From NCBI RefSeq assembly GCF_001428025.1, contig NZ_LMSC01000006.1:109036-152374 (forward strand): 43,339 bases of DNA, written 5' to 3'. A model generated the notes under the pieces. That model had not been told where the DNA came from. It saw only the letters and a program-made list of their open reading frames with translations, and ran no database searches. Every line of letters begins with the position of its first letter. Positions within the stretch are counted from its first letter, which is position 1. The stretch is from Phycicoccus sp. Soil748. GTDB taxonomy: Bacteria; Actinomycetota; Actinomycetes; Actinomycetales; Dermatophilaceae. The translations under genes were made by a program, and so were the position numbers. Positions 32,050 through 41,258 of this stretch are shown here, piece after piece.

Positions 32050-32886
32050 GTGCCTGACGAAGCCGTCTCCGTGCGGCCCGGTGCCGTGCCACGACGCGGC
32101 CCGCTGGTGATCGCCCACCGCGGCTCCAGCCTCGCGGAGCCCGAGCACACCCTCAAGGCCTACCGCCGGGCCATCGAGGAGGGGGCCGACGCCCTCGAGT
32201 GCGACGTCCGGCTCACCGCCGACTCCCACCTCGTGTGCGTCCACGACCGCCGCGTCAACCGCACCTCCAACGGCCGGGGCAGCGTCTCCACGCTGGAGCT
32301 GGCCGAGCTCGAGGGCATGGACTGGGGTTCGTGGAAGCAGGCGCACGGGGAGGACCCGGAGCTCCCGGACCGCGACCGCAACCGGCTCCTCACCCTGCGC
32401 AGCCTTCTCACCACGGTGACCGCCTCGGAGCGGCCCATCGGGCTCGCCATCGAGACCAAGCACCCCACGCGGTACGCCGGCCTCGTCGAGCGGCAGCTCG
32501 CCCGGGTGCTGGCCGACTTCGACCTCGACGGGCCGCAGCGACCCGGCCACCACTGGGTGCGGGTGATGTCGTTCTCCCAGCTCGCCGTCCAGCGGATGCG
32601 CCAGCTCTGCCCCGACGTGCCGGCGGTCTACCTCATCGAGGAGTCGGTGCCGCTGCGGTTCCGCGACGGGTCGCTGCCCCGCGGCATCCACACCGTCGGG
32701 CTCGACATCCAGATCGTGCGCCGGTGGCCGGAAACCGTGGCGCGACAGCACCGTCGGGGACACGAGGTCTACGCCTGGACGGTCGACGAACCCGCCGACG
32801 TGCAGCTCTGCCTCGAGCTCGGCGTCGACGCCATCATCAGCAACCACCCGAGCGCAGTCCTCGACGCCCTGCGCACGACTCGGTAG
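32050..32886 (+). CDS. Glycerophosphodiester phosphodiesterase
   Basis: This 278-residue TIM-barrel protein has the catalytic pattern IAHRGSSLAEPEHTL (H23, R24, E32), ALECDVRLTADSHLVCVHD (E50, D52, H65) and late motifs IETKHPTRYA and AWTVDEPADVQ. It splits glycerophosphodiesters into glycerol 3-phosphate and an alcohol. No signal peptide is seen, so it is probably cytoplasmic. GTG at 32050 is used; the gene is divergent from the sigma factor with an 87-bp gap. Confidence 0.9.
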   Translation: MPDEAVSVRPGAVPRRGPLVIAHRGSSLAEPEHTLKAYRRAIEEGADALECDVRLTADSHLVCVHDRRVNRTSNGRGSVSTLELAELEGMDWGSWKQAHGEDPELPDRDRNRLLTLRSLLTTVTASERPIGLAIETKHPTRYAGLVERQLARVLADFDLDGPQRPGHHWVRVMSFSQLAVQRMRQLCPDVPAVYLIEESVPLRFRDGSLPRGIHTVGLDIQIVRRWPETVARQHRRGHEVYAWTVDEPADVQLCLELGVDAIISNHPSAVLDALRTTR

Positions 32887-32911
32887 TCTCCGTCCCAATT
32901 CTCCCGCGACG

Positions 32912-33400
32912 ATGGGATCTGGCAACGGCATGAGAGCACCACAACCCGACCGCGCCATGCGGTCCGTGCCGTCGTCTCCCCGCAGGAGCAGTGACTCCGC
33001 CCGCACCATACGCGTGCCGTGGCGCGCCACCAGCGTCTCCAAGGTGCGTCGCACGCTGGTCGAGGACCTCGAGTCCCGTGACGTGCCGACGGTGGTCGTC
33101 GACGAGGCCGAGATCGTGGTGTCCGAGCTGGTGTCCAACGCGATCCGTCACGCCCGCGCGCTGTCCGACGGCAACCTGCGGGTCCACTGGAAGGTCAAGG
33201 CCGGCGTGGTGGAGGTCGAGGTCACCGACGGCGGCAGCGAGAGCAGCCCCCGGCCCGCCCCCCGCACCATCTGGGCGCCCTCGGGCCGGGGCCTGCGGAT
33301 CGTCCGCTCGCTCGCCCACGAGTGGGGCGTCACCGAGGACCGCAACGGCACGACCGTGTGGGCGTCGCTCGGCGGCCCCTCGCGCCGCCGCAGCCACTGA
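32912..33400 (+). CDS. RsbW-like ATP-binding protein (HATPase)
   Basis: This 162-residue protein has the N-box AEIVVSELVSNAIRHAR and a later G-box, PSGRGLRIVRSLAHEWGV. These make a GHKL ATPase fold of the anti-sigma/serine-kinase type. Such proteins bind sigma factors or anti-anti-sigma factors. The N-terminal 35 residues are basic and Ser-rich. ATG at 32912 is likely; ATG at 32930 or 32957 would also fit. The partner is unknown. Confidence 0.82.
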   Translation: MGSGNGMRAPQPDRAMRSVPSSPRRSSDSARTIRVPWRATSVSKVRRTLVEDLESRDVPTVVVDEAEIVVSELVSNAIRHARALSDGNLRVHWKVKAGVVEVEVTDGGSESSPRPAPRTIWAPSGRGLRIVRSLAHEWGVTEDRNGTTVWASLGGPSRRRSH

Positions 33401-33434
33401 CTGCCGCCCGCGGCGGCCCACTAGGGTTTGCGCC

Positions 33435-34337
33435 ATGGGTAAGGCATCGCGGCGCCGCAGGACCGGCGCAGACCAGGGCTCCACCGACACCAGGCGCACG
33501 AAGGTCGAGCCGGCTCCCTTCGTCGCGCGCCCGTTCCAGGGCCTGCCCAACGAGACGGACTGGGTCGCGATGCGCGAGATCCTCCCCGCCGCCACGGCCA
33601 CCATCGCCTTCGCCGACGGCAAGGCTCCCGAGTCCTCGCCGACCGAGGTCACCGTGGCGACCGTGCTGCCGATGGCCTGGCCGGGCCTGCACCGCGCCGA
33701 CGGCACCGTCTTCCTCGGCACCCAGTCCGGCTCGGTGTCGGGGGACGCCTCCCGCGACCTCGCGACCTCGCTGCTCGCGGCCGCCTCTGCGGAGCAGGGC
33801 ACCCCGATCGCCTCGACGCCTGCCTCGACCGTCGAGACGCCGCGGCTGCAGGACCTGCTCGACACGACGAGGCCCTTCGAGGTCACCGTGCACGAGGGCT
33901 TCGACTTCTGGGTCGGCGACAGCGAGCTCGACGACGACGCCAAGGCGTCGCTGGAGCGGGCCAACGAGTCGGTCATCCCCACGACCAAGATGGACGCCGC
34001 GCCTTCCGCGTACTGGTGCCGCATCGGCGAGCGCACGCACATCCGCCTCGTGCTGCCCGAGGACGAGGACGTCGCCACCGACGCCCTGTCGCGCCTGCAC
34101 GCCGGCGGCGAGAGCGGCCTCGGCGGCGAGACGCGCCTCCTGGGCGCCTTCCGCGCCTGCGGCCTGCTCGTCCCGGTCTGGGACCTCGACCCGGAGCTGA
34201 CCGCGGCCGACTACGAGTCCGAGCTCGCCTCCTTCATGACGCGGTACGCCGCGGCGGTCGAGTCGACCGAGCCGCTCACCGCCGACGAGCGGCGCGCGAA
34301 GTCGGGCCTGCTCAGCCGCCAGGTCACCCTCCGCTGA
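33435..34337 (+). CDS. DUF5926 family protein
   Basis: This 300-residue actinobacterial protein begins with a basic MGKASRRRRTG tail. Its DUF5926 body includes ARPFQGLPNETDWVAMREILPAATATI and SAYWCRIGERTHIRLVLPEDEDVATDALSRLHA, and it ends DERRAKSGLLSRQVTLR. Its role is unknown. A TAGGGT box at 33422-33427 lies seven bases before the ATG, so the gene is probably leaderless. Confidence 0.85.
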   Translation: MGKASRRRRTGADQGSTDTRRTKVEPAPFVARPFQGLPNETDWVAMREILPAATATIAFADGKAPESSPTEVTVATVLPMAWPGLHRADGTVFLGTQSGSVSGDASRDLATSLLAAASAEQGTPIASTPASTVETPRLQDLLDTTRPFEVTVHEGFDFWVGDSELDDDAKASLERANESVIPTTKMDAAPSAYWCRIGERTHIRLVLPEDEDVATDALSRLHAGGESGLGGETRLLGAFRACGLLVPVWDLDPELTAADYESELASFMTRYAAAVESTEPLTADERRAKSGLLSRQVTLR

Positions 34338-34358
34338 CATGACCTCCACGGAGCTCGT

Positions 34359-35105
34359 ATGACGTCCGCGGACGGGCGCCGCGTGGGCGTCGCGGCGGTG
34401 CTCCCGGCCAAGGACGAGGCGGAGCGGATCGCCGCGACGGTGACCGCCGTGCGCGCCATACCCGGCGTGGACCTGGTCGTGGTCGTGGACGACGGCAGCT
34501 CCGACGACACCGCCGAGCTGGCGCGGGAGGCCGGCGCCGAGGTCGCCCGGCACGCCCGCAACCGCGGCAAGGCCGCCGCCATGATGACCGGTGCGGCGCA
34601 CGTCGCCCGGCACGAGGCGGTCGAGCGCGGGGCCGACGCCACGCTTCCGGCGCGCCCGCTGCTGTTCGTCGACGGCGACCTCGAGGCCTCCGCCGCCAAC
34701 GTCGCGGGTCTCGTGCCGCCCGTCCTCGAGGGCCGCGCCGACATGACCATCGCCACCCTGCCACCGCAGAAGACGGCCGGCGGGGGGCGTGGGTTCGTGG
34801 TCCGGCTGGCCCGGAAGGGGATCGCCGACCTCACCGGCTTCGAGGCCGTGCAGCCGCTGTCGGGGATGCGCTGCATCACGCGCGAGGCGTTCGACGCGGC
34901 GACCCCGCTGGCCCGCGGTTGGGGCGTCGAGGTCGGGCTCACCGTCGACGTGCTGCTCGCCGGGATGCGCGTCGAGGAGGTGCCCTGCGACCTGCACCAC
35001 CGGGTCAGCGGGAGCGACTGGCGCGGGCAGCTGCACCGGGCCCGCCAGTACCGCGACGTGGCCCTCGCCCTGGCGCGTCGGCGCGCGCGGCGCGGCCTGC
35101 GCTGA
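34359..35105 (+). CDS. Glycosyltransferase family 2 protein
   Basis: This 248-residue protein has the GT-A start VAAVLPAKDEAERIAATV, the nucleotide-binding VVVVDDGSSDDT and the metal-binding LLFVDGDLEA. It has QPLSGMRCITREAFDA later, as in GpgS/dolichol-phosphate-mannose-type enzymes. It would transfer a sugar from a nucleotide donor on the cytoplasmic side. The MptB-like gene follows after 14 bases, so the product may feed that membrane enzyme. Confidence 0.87.
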   Translation: MTSADGRRVGVAAVLPAKDEAERIAATVTAVRAIPGVDLVVVVDDGSSDDTAELAREAGAEVARHARNRGKAAAMMTGAAHVARHEAVERGADATLPARPLLFVDGDLEASAANVAGLVPPVLEGRADMTIATLPPQKTAGGGRGFVVRLARKGIADLTGFEAVQPLSGMRCITREAFDAATPLARGWGVEVGLTVDVLLAGMRVEEVPCDLHHRVSGSDWRGQLHRARQYRDVALALARRRARRGLR

Positions 35106-35119
35106 CCAGACTGCACCCC

Positions 35120-36625
35120 ATGGGGGCCTCGGTGCGGACACGGCTGGGGACGGCCGGCACCGCCGCGTCGTTCGTCCTGCTGCTCCTCGTCGGCGTCGCC
35201 GGCCCCAACGCCGCCCGCCCGGGTCTCGGCCCGCGGGGCTGGGCCCCGGGCGACCTCGGCTGGCACCTGACCTCCGCGGTGGTCACGGGCCTGTTGTGGG
35301 CGGCATACGTCGTGGGTGCGTTCGGGGTGCTCGGCCGCTTGCGCGAGGCCGGTCGCGGACCGGGTACGGCCGTCGCTGTGGGCCGGGCGGCGGCGTTCCT
35401 GCGGGAGTGGCGGGTGCCGCTCCTGCTGGGGGTGGCGGCGCTGCTCACCGCACCGTTCGGGTCGGCCGACCACACCAACTACGCGGCGTACGGTCGCATC
35501 GCCGCGGGTGGGGGTGACCCGTACCTCACGCCGCCGGACCGGTGGGCGGCCGGTGACCCGGTGACGAGCCGGGTGGAGCCTCCGTGGACGCACACGGTGA
35601 GCATCTACGGACCGTTCGCCACGGCCCTGCAGGCGCTGACGTCGCTCGTCGGTGGCGACAACCTGCGCCAGACCGTCTGGGCCTGGCAGGTGCTCGTCGT
35701 GGTGGCCTGGCTCGCGGTGCGGCTACTCCTGCGACGGGCCGGGGCCGACCGGCAGCGGGTCGACACCCTGTGGACCCTCAACCCGCTGGTGTTCGGCATC
35801 GGCGTCCTCGGCGCGCACGTCGACCTGGTCGCCGGGGCCCTGGTGCTCGCCGCGCTCGTCGTCGCCTCACGCAGCCCTGTGGTCGCGGGGCTGGTCGGTG
35901 GGCTGGCGGTCTCGACCAAGGTCACCTGCGGCGTGGCCGGCGTCGCGCTGCTGCTCGCGTGGTGGGTGCACGAGCGGGGTTCCTTCGTGCGACGAACGGT
36001 CCAGGTCGTCGTCGCCGCCCTGCTCGTCGCGGTGCCGCTGCACGTCTGGGCGGGGCCGCACGTCTTCGACCAGCTCGACCGGGCCCGACGCTCGATCTCG
36101 CTGGCCACGCCGTGGCGGCTGCTGTTCGAGTGGCTCGCGGGCGGACCCCTGGCCGCGTCGACCGCCCGCACGGTCATCACCGCACTGTCCGTGGTCCTGG
36201 CCATCGGCCTGGTCGTCGTCCTCACCCGCCTGACCCGCGACTCCGCGGCCCTCGCCGTGACGGCGCCCGGGCAGGCACACCTCGTGACCACGGTGGCGGC
36301 GGCGCGGTGGCTGGTGGTCCTCAGCGCCGCGTACACGCTGGCGGCGCCGTACTCGCTGCCCTGGTACGACCTGCTCACCTGGGTGGCGCTGCCCCTGCTG
36401 GCTCCCGGCGTCCTCGACGTCGCGCTGCTGGTGCGGCTCGCGACGATGGGCGTCGCCTACGTGCCGGGCCGGGTGGTCGGCATGACACCCTCGGTCGAGC
36501 GGCTCACCCTCGGCGTACGCCGCCGGGTCGCCCCGTGGCTCGTCCTCGGGGTCTGGGGGTGGCTCAGCCTCGCCGCTTCGCGCGGGTGGTCGCGCCGGCG
36601 CGAGCCTCGTCCTCCAGCACCCTGA
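35120..36625 (+). CDS. MptB-like GT-C mannosyltransferase
   Basis: This 501-residue membrane protein has 11-13 hydrophobic segments. A first loop contains FGSADHTNYAAYGRIAAGGGDPYLTPP, with the acidic residue that GT-C enzymes use. The order and length match polyprenol-phosphomannose-dependent alpha-1,6-mannosyltransferases of lipomannan synthesis. ATG at 35120 is used. The 3' end overlaps the convergent membrane gene by 62 bp. The donor and product are inferred from the family. Confidence 0.82.
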   Translation: MGASVRTRLGTAGTAASFVLLLLVGVAGPNAARPGLGPRGWAPGDLGWHLTSAVVTGLLWAAYVVGAFGVLGRLREAGRGPGTAVAVGRAAAFLREWRVPLLLGVAALLTAPFGSADHTNYAAYGRIAAGGGDPYLTPPDRWAAGDPVTSRVEPPWTHTVSIYGPFATALQALTSLVGGDNLRQTVWAWQVLVVVAWLAVRLLLRRAGADRQRVDTLWTLNPLVFGIGVLGAHVDLVAGALVLAALVVASRSPVVAGLVGGLAVSTKVTCGVAGVALLLAWWVHERGSFVRRTVQVVVAALLVAVPLHVWAGPHVFDQLDRARRSISLATPWRLLFEWLAGGPLAASTARTVITALSVVLAIGLVVVLTRLTRDSAALAVTAPGQAHLVTTVAAARWLVVLSAAYTLAAPYSLPWYDLLTWVALPLLAPGVLDVALLVRLATMGVAYVPGRVVGMTPSVERLTLGVRRRVAPWLVLGVWGWLSLAASRGWSRRREPRPPAP

Positions 36626-38882
36626 CGCTGACGGCGATGATCAGCGGCACCGCGATGATGGCGCCGTTGGCAGGGATCGCCACGCCGGAGTCGTTGATGG
36701 CGAAGCCGATGGTGAGCATCACGAGCAGCGCGATGAGCCCGGGTCGCAGCGTCGGGCACGCCTCGTACGACCGCTCCAGCGCCCGGGAGCCCCACGAGGT
36801 GGGCCGGGCGAGGATGTAGATGACGAAGACCAGCGCGATGGGGACGAGCAGCGCGAGGCGGTAGTTGCCGAACAGGATCGTGATGTTCTGCTCGAGCTTG
36901 CGGACGACGATGTCCCACGCGCCGCCGGTGAACAGCGACTCGAAGAACCGCCCGAGGTGGGACTGGTCGTCGGTGGGACGCAGCGAGTCGAGGAACCCCA
37001 CGAGCAGGAACAGCCCCACGGTCACCCCGGCGATGATCGCGCCGCGACGCCAGGTCACGCGGATGCCGAGGATCGCGAGCACGAGGTAGGCCAGCGCCGG
37101 CAACAGCGCGGGCGGACCACCGCCGTCGGCGCCCCAGGCCGGGGACCCGTCGACGACGACCGCAGCGAGGCCGATGACCAGCACCGCCAGGGCCGCCCGG
37201 CGCGGCTGGCCGCGCTTGACGTAGCAGCCCGACGCCGCGATGCACAGCAGGATCGCGGAGGTGGCGAAGAGCGCGAAGGTGACGTTGCCCATGCCGTAGA
37301 ACCGGCCGCCCACCACGGGCTGCAGCCCCATGAGTGAGGAGATCTGCAGGCGCCCGCCCAGGATGATGTCGATGCCGAGGACGAGCAGGGTCGCCAGCGA
37401 GACGGCGGCCAGCGGCCCGGTGAGCCGGCCGCCCCACGGGCCCAGGAACGCGATGGCCGACAGGACCGCCACGAACAGCCCGACCGAGCCGACGATCGCC
37501 AGCATCGGCACGGGGAACCGCCACCACGGGACGAGGTTGGCCAGGAACGTCGCGGCCGGCACCGTCGCGGCGACGACAGCCACGCGGCGCACGATGCGCA
37601 GCAGGCGCAGCCGCAGGTCGGTGGAGCCGAAGTCGCGGCGCCACACGATCGCCGCGAACAGGTAGATCGCGATCTGGGTGTAGACGACGCCGTTGAAGAA
37701 CGGCGGCACGAGCGCGTGGACCTCGTGGCTGGCCTCGTCGAAGTCGATGAGTCCCCGCAGCCGGTCGCGCGCCGCCGACTCGGAGTTGTCGTCGGCCTCG
37801 CCGCGGTAGAGCGGCGAGCCGCCGAGGCCCGAGGGGACCGGGACGGCCGCGGCGTGCAGCAGCGTCACGGTGAGGTCGGCCGCCTGGACGAGGCCCGGCT
37901 GCTTGGTCGACTTGGAGTCGAGGGTGCCCGAGCCGAAGTGCGGGCCCTTCGCCGCGACCAACCGCAGCCGCTCGCTCGACCCGGCGTCGGAGAGGCTGGC
38001 GACGACGACGTCGGAACCGCTCGGGGCCGCCTTCAGCACCTCGCTGATGCGCTTGTCGATGACGGCCGCCTGGTCGGCGCGGCTGCCCGCGCTGGAACCC
38101 GAGCCGGCGCCGGCCACCTGGGGCTCGCCCGGCGGGAGGTCCGCGGGGTCGCGCAAAGAGCCCACGTCGACGAGCGTGACGCGGCAGCGGGAGAGCTCGC
38201 CGGTGAGCTGGGAGGCGTCGTACGCGGCATACCGCGGCACCGCTCCCGAGCTGTAGGCCGCGCCGACCCCGGCTCCGGGGCCCACGGCCTGGACGCACTG
38301 CCCGTTGGACGCGAGGGTCTCGCCGAGCGTGCCGAGGTGGGAGCCGAACCGCTTGGCGTCGGCGGCCTTGACGTAGTGGTCCCACCCGGGGACGACGCCG
38401 CTGTCCACGGTGGGCACGGGCGGGCACGGGTCGGTCGTCGTGCGGTTGCCGCCCTTGCCGGTGCCGGCCGCGGCGGCCCGGTCGCCTGCCGACAGGCTGA
38501 GCCACCCGTCGATGGGGCAGGTGTTGGTGAACACCGAGCGCACCGACAGCGCCGCGGTGGAGCCGTCGCGCAGCAGCGACCACAGGGCCGGCGTGGCCTT
38601 GGCGTCGACGTCGCTCCAGGTGAGGCCGCCGGTGCCGACGAGGATCACCGGGTTGGGGCCGTCGGTGGCCGGGGCGGCCAGGGGAGCGCCCTCGACGACC
38701 GACGTGGCGGTGGATGGGGTCCGTGCCGAGGCCGAGGCCGACGTGGAGGCGGTCGACGCGGAGGCGCTCGTGCCCGGGGCGGTCGAGGACGTGGCGGCTG
38801 CGGTGCGGACGGTGGCGGGGAGGACGACAGCCGACAGGATGGCGAGCAGGCCGGCGAGACGGAGCAGGGCGCGGCGGGTCAC
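36564..38882 (-). CDS. Large membrane protein with N-terminal extracellular domain
   Basis: This 772-residue protein has an N-terminal signal or anchor (about 4-28, RALLRLAGLLAILSAVVLPAT). A Ser/Thr/Ala-rich linker leads to a soluble domain of about 340 residues including NPVILVGTGGLTWSDVDAKATPALWSLL, like alkaline-phosphatase-type folds. About 11 membrane helices follow (400-750). Such proteins occur beside envelope glycosyltransferases in actinobacteria but have no proven role. It is convergent with, and overlaps, the MptB-like gene. Confidence 0.8.
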   Translation of the reverse strand: MTRRALLRLAGLLAILSAVVLPATVRTAAATSSTAPGTSASASTASTSASASARTPSTATSVVEGAPLAAPATDGPNPVILVGTGGLTWSDVDAKATPALWSLLRDGSTAALSVRSVFTNTCPIDGWLSLSAGDRAAAAGTGKGGNRTTTDPCPPVPTVDSGVVPGWDHYVKAADAKRFGSHLGTLGETLASNGQCVQAVGPGAGVGAAYSSGAVPRYAAYDASQLTGELSRCRVTLVDVGSLRDPADLPPGEPQVAGAGSGSSAGSRADQAAVIDKRISEVLKAAPSGSDVVVASLSDAGSSERLRLVAAKGPHFGSGTLDSKSTKQPGLVQAADLTVTLLHAAAVPVPSGLGGSPLYRGEADDNSESAARDRLRGLIDFDEASHEVHALVPPFFNGVVYTQIAIYLFAAIVWRRDFGSTDLRLRLLRIVRRVAVVAATVPAATFLANLVPWWRFPVPMLAIVGSVGLFVAVLSAIAFLGPWGGRLTGPLAAVSLATLLVLGIDIILGGRLQISSLMGLQPVVGGRFYGMGNVTFALFATSAILLCIAASGCYVKRGQPRRAALAVLVIGLAAVVVDGSPAWGADGGGPPALLPALAYLVLAILGIRVTWRRGAIIAGVTVGLFLLVGFLDSLRPTDDQSHLGRFFESLFTGGAWDIVVRKLEQNITILFGNYRLALLVPIALVFVIYILARPTSWGSRALERSYEACPTLRPGLIALLVMLTIGFAINDSGVAIPANGAIIAVPLIIAVSVRVLEDEARAGATTRAKRRG

Positions 38883-38923
38883 CGGTACAGGCTACGGGTC
38901 GGCCGACGCGCAAGAATGGGCGC

Positions 38924-40288
38924 GTGACGACGACGACCCCGGCCACGGCGCCCCCAGGACGCCCGCCGCGACGCGTCGGCGCCGCCACCTCCCGCATCTC
39001 TGCCGCCGTCGCGCGGGCCACCCGGTGGACGGCCGCGCAGGTCAGTGGGTGGTCGAGCCGCTCGCGGTGGGCGCTCGCGGTCTTCATCGTCCTGGCCGGG
39101 GCCTCGATCCCGGTGCTGCGCTACCTCGTCTTCTGGCCGCTGGACCAGTGGCAGGTCGACGTCGAGGTCTACCGCGAGGCCGGTGTCTCGATCCTCACCG
39201 GACGTCCCATCTACTCGGCGATGACCGAGGCCCCCCAGCTGCTGCCCTTCACCTACCCGCCGTTCGCCGCGGTGATCGCGGTGCCGCTGGCGCTGCTGCC
39301 GTTCGGGGCGGTCGGGTGGCTCTGGACCGCCGCCCAGGTCGCGGCCACCACGGCCATCGTCTGGTACGCCGGGTGGCGGCTCATCCACCGCACCGGCCCG
39401 CTGGCCCCGGTCACCCTGGCCCTGCTGACCGTGCCGATGCTCTGGCTGCACCCGGTCTCCGACGGCCTGCGGTTCGGCCAGGTCAACGCCTTCATGGTCC
39501 TGGCCTGCCTCATGGACCTGCGCCGTCCGCGCCCCGGCGTGCTGCGCCGCATACCTCCGGGCGTCCTGGTCGGGCTCGCCATGTCGATCAAGCTCACCCC
39601 CGGCGTCTTCGTCGTCCACTACCTCCTGAACAAGCGGTGGAAGGAGGCCGCGACCGCGGTCGGCACCGCCGTCGCCGTCACCGTCGGGGCGTGGCTGCTG
39701 CTGCCCGAGGCGTCGTTCGCGTTCTGGGGCGGGGCGCTGCAGGACCCCACCCGGCTCGGGCCCAACGCCGGCACCTCCAACCAGAGCATCCGCGGGTTCC
39801 TCCTGCGCGTAGGGCCTGACGGGTTCGCCGGCAACGTGCTCTGGCTGGTCCTGGTCGCCGTCGTCGGGGTCGTCGGCTACGCCCTCGCGCGCCGGGCCCA
39901 CCGGGCGGGTGACTCGATCAGCGAGGTCGCCGCCGTCGGCCTCATGGCGGTCCTGCTCTCGCCGGTGGCGTGGATCCACCACCTGCACTGGATGGTCGTC
40001 GTCGTCCTCGCGGTCCTCGGCGCCGACCCGTGGCGCGACCGTCGCCGGCTCGTCGCAGCGGCCGTCGTCACCGGCTTCTTCCTGTGCCGCATGCCCTGGT
40101 GGGGCATCTCGTGGCTCAGCCACCCGCACTGGCCCCAGTGGCCGGGACGGATCCTGCAGAACGCCGACACGTTCGGTTCGCTGCTCGCGCTCGGCCTGCT
40201 CTGGTGGGCGCTGCACCTGCCCGAGGCGGTACGGCGCGCGGAGGCGCCGGGTGCCGAGCCCACCGAGGTCGGGGCGGCTGAGCGGTGA
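38924..40288 (+). CDS. GT87 family (DUF2029) glycosyltransferase
   Basis: This 454-residue membrane protein has 9-11 hydrophobic segments and the GT87 pattern: VDVEVYREAGVSILTGRPIYS, LPFTYPPFAAVIAVPLALLP, GLRFGQVNAFMVLACLMDL and SPVAWIHHLHWMVVVV. Relatives add mannose or arabinose from polyprenol carriers outside the membrane. GTG at 38924 is used; an AAGAAT box six bases upstream suggests a leaderless start. It is divergent from the large membrane protein with a 41-bp gap, and its stop overlaps the next start (GTGA). Confidence 0.87.
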   Translation: MTTTTPATAPPGRPPRRVGAATSRISAAVARATRWTAAQVSGWSSRSRWALAVFIVLAGASIPVLRYLVFWPLDQWQVDVEVYREAGVSILTGRPIYSAMTEAPQLLPFTYPPFAAVIAVPLALLPFGAVGWLWTAAQVAATTAIVWYAGWRLIHRTGPLAPVTLALLTVPMLWLHPVSDGLRFGQVNAFMVLACLMDLRRPRPGVLRRIPPGVLVGLAMSIKLTPGVFVVHYLLNKRWKEAATAVGTAVAVTVGAWLLLPEASFAFWGGALQDPTRLGPNAGTSNQSIRGFLLRVGPDGFAGNVLWLVLVAVVGVVGYALARRAHRAGDSISEVAAVGLMAVLLSPVAWIHHLHWMVVVVLAVLGADPWRDRRRLVAAAVVTGFFLCRMPWWGISWLSHPHWPQWPGRILQNADTFGSLLALGLLWWALHLPEAVRRAEAPGAEPTEVGAAER

Positions 40289-41235
40289 GGGTCGCCGTCC
40301 TCGACGACCACCAGTCGGCGTTCGGTCAGCTCGACGCGGCCCGACGCCTCCACGGCCACGAGGTGGTCACGTTCGCCGACCCGGTCACCGGTGACGCCCT
40401 GGTGGAGCGGCTCGACGGCTTCGACGCGGTCGTCCTGCTCCAGCAGCGCACCGCCCTGCCCGCTGAGGTCGTCGCACGGCTGCGGACGGTCCGGCTCGTC
40501 AGCCAGACGGGTCGCAACACCGGACACCTCGACCTCGCCGCGCTCGCGGCCCGCCGCATCACGGTCTGCGCCGGTGGCGCAGGATCCCCGGCCGCGACGG
40601 CAGAGCTCACCTGGGGGCTCGTCCTCTCCGCGCTGCGCCACCTGCCCGCCGAGGTGGCCCGGCTGCGCGACGGGCAGTGGCAGGGCTCGGTCGGGACGTC
40701 GGTGGCCGGCCGGGTGCTGGGCGTCTACGGGTACGGCCGCATCGGCAGCAGGGTGGCTGCGATCGGCCGGGCCTTCGACATGCGGGTGGTCTGCTGGGGC
40801 CGGTCGGGTTCGCAGGACCGGGCGCGCGAGGCCGGGTACCAGGTCGCGAGCAGCCGGGAGGCGTTCTTCGCCGGGGCCGACGTGCTGTGCGTGCACCTGC
40901 CGCTCAACGGCGGGACCCGGGGCATCGTCACGGCCGCGGACCTGTCCCTGATGAAGCCGGCGGCGCTCTTCGTCAACACCTCGCGCGCGGGACTGGTGGA
41001 GCCCGGTGCCCTGGCCGCCGCCGTGGCCGCGGGCCGACCCGGTCGCGCCGCCGTCGACGTCTTCGACACCGAGCCGGTGCTCGACGCCGCCGACGCGCTG
41101 CTGGCCCTGCCCGGTGTCACCGCGACGCCGCACCTCGGCTACGTCACCTGGGACGTGCTCGAGAGCCTCTACGGCACCGCGGTCGACCAGGTGCTCGCGT
41201 TCGCCGCCGGCGACCCCGTCAACGTCGTCGGGTGA
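40285..41235 (+). CDS. D-2-hydroxyacid dehydrogenase family protein
   Basis: This 316-residue protein has the Rossmann motif GVYGYGRIGSRVAAIGRAF (about 148-166). Catalytic-region residues lie in VNTSRAGLVEPGAL, AAVDVFDTEPV and TPHLGYVTWD, giving the Arg, Glu and His of the family. It reduces 2-keto acids with NADH or the reverse; the substrate is unknown. The GTG start overlaps the GT87 stop by four bases (GTGA). Confidence 0.88.
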   Translation: MRVAVLDDHQSAFGQLDAARRLHGHEVVTFADPVTGDALVERLDGFDAVVLLQQRTALPAEVVARLRTVRLVSQTGRNTGHLDLAALAARRITVCAGGAGSPAATAELTWGLVLSALRHLPAEVARLRDGQWQGSVGTSVAGRVLGVYGYGRIGSRVAAIGRAFDMRVVCWGRSGSQDRAREAGYQVASSREAFFAGADVLCVHLPLNGGTRGIVTAADLSLMKPAALFVNTSRAGLVEPGALAAAVAAGRPGRAAVDVFDTEPVLDAADALLALPGVTATPHLGYVTWDVLESLYGTAVDQVLAFAAGDPVNVVG

Positions 41236-41258
41236 CCGGTACGCACGGACGACCCGCT

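Noticed and set aside
31963-33138. A long N-terminal extension of the sigma factor
   Set aside because: Sigma regions start just after residue 1 from the ATG at 31962, and the extension is antisense to the phosphodiesterase gene.
33330-35141. A 603-codon minus-strand frame opposite DUF5926 and GT2
   Set aside because: The protein is a low-complexity shadow; both + strand genes have clear family motifs.
36457-39087. An 876-codon open frame on the minus strand
   Set aside because: It is an Arg/Gly/Pro-rich shadow of the large membrane protein gene in another frame, as is usual in DNA of this GC content.
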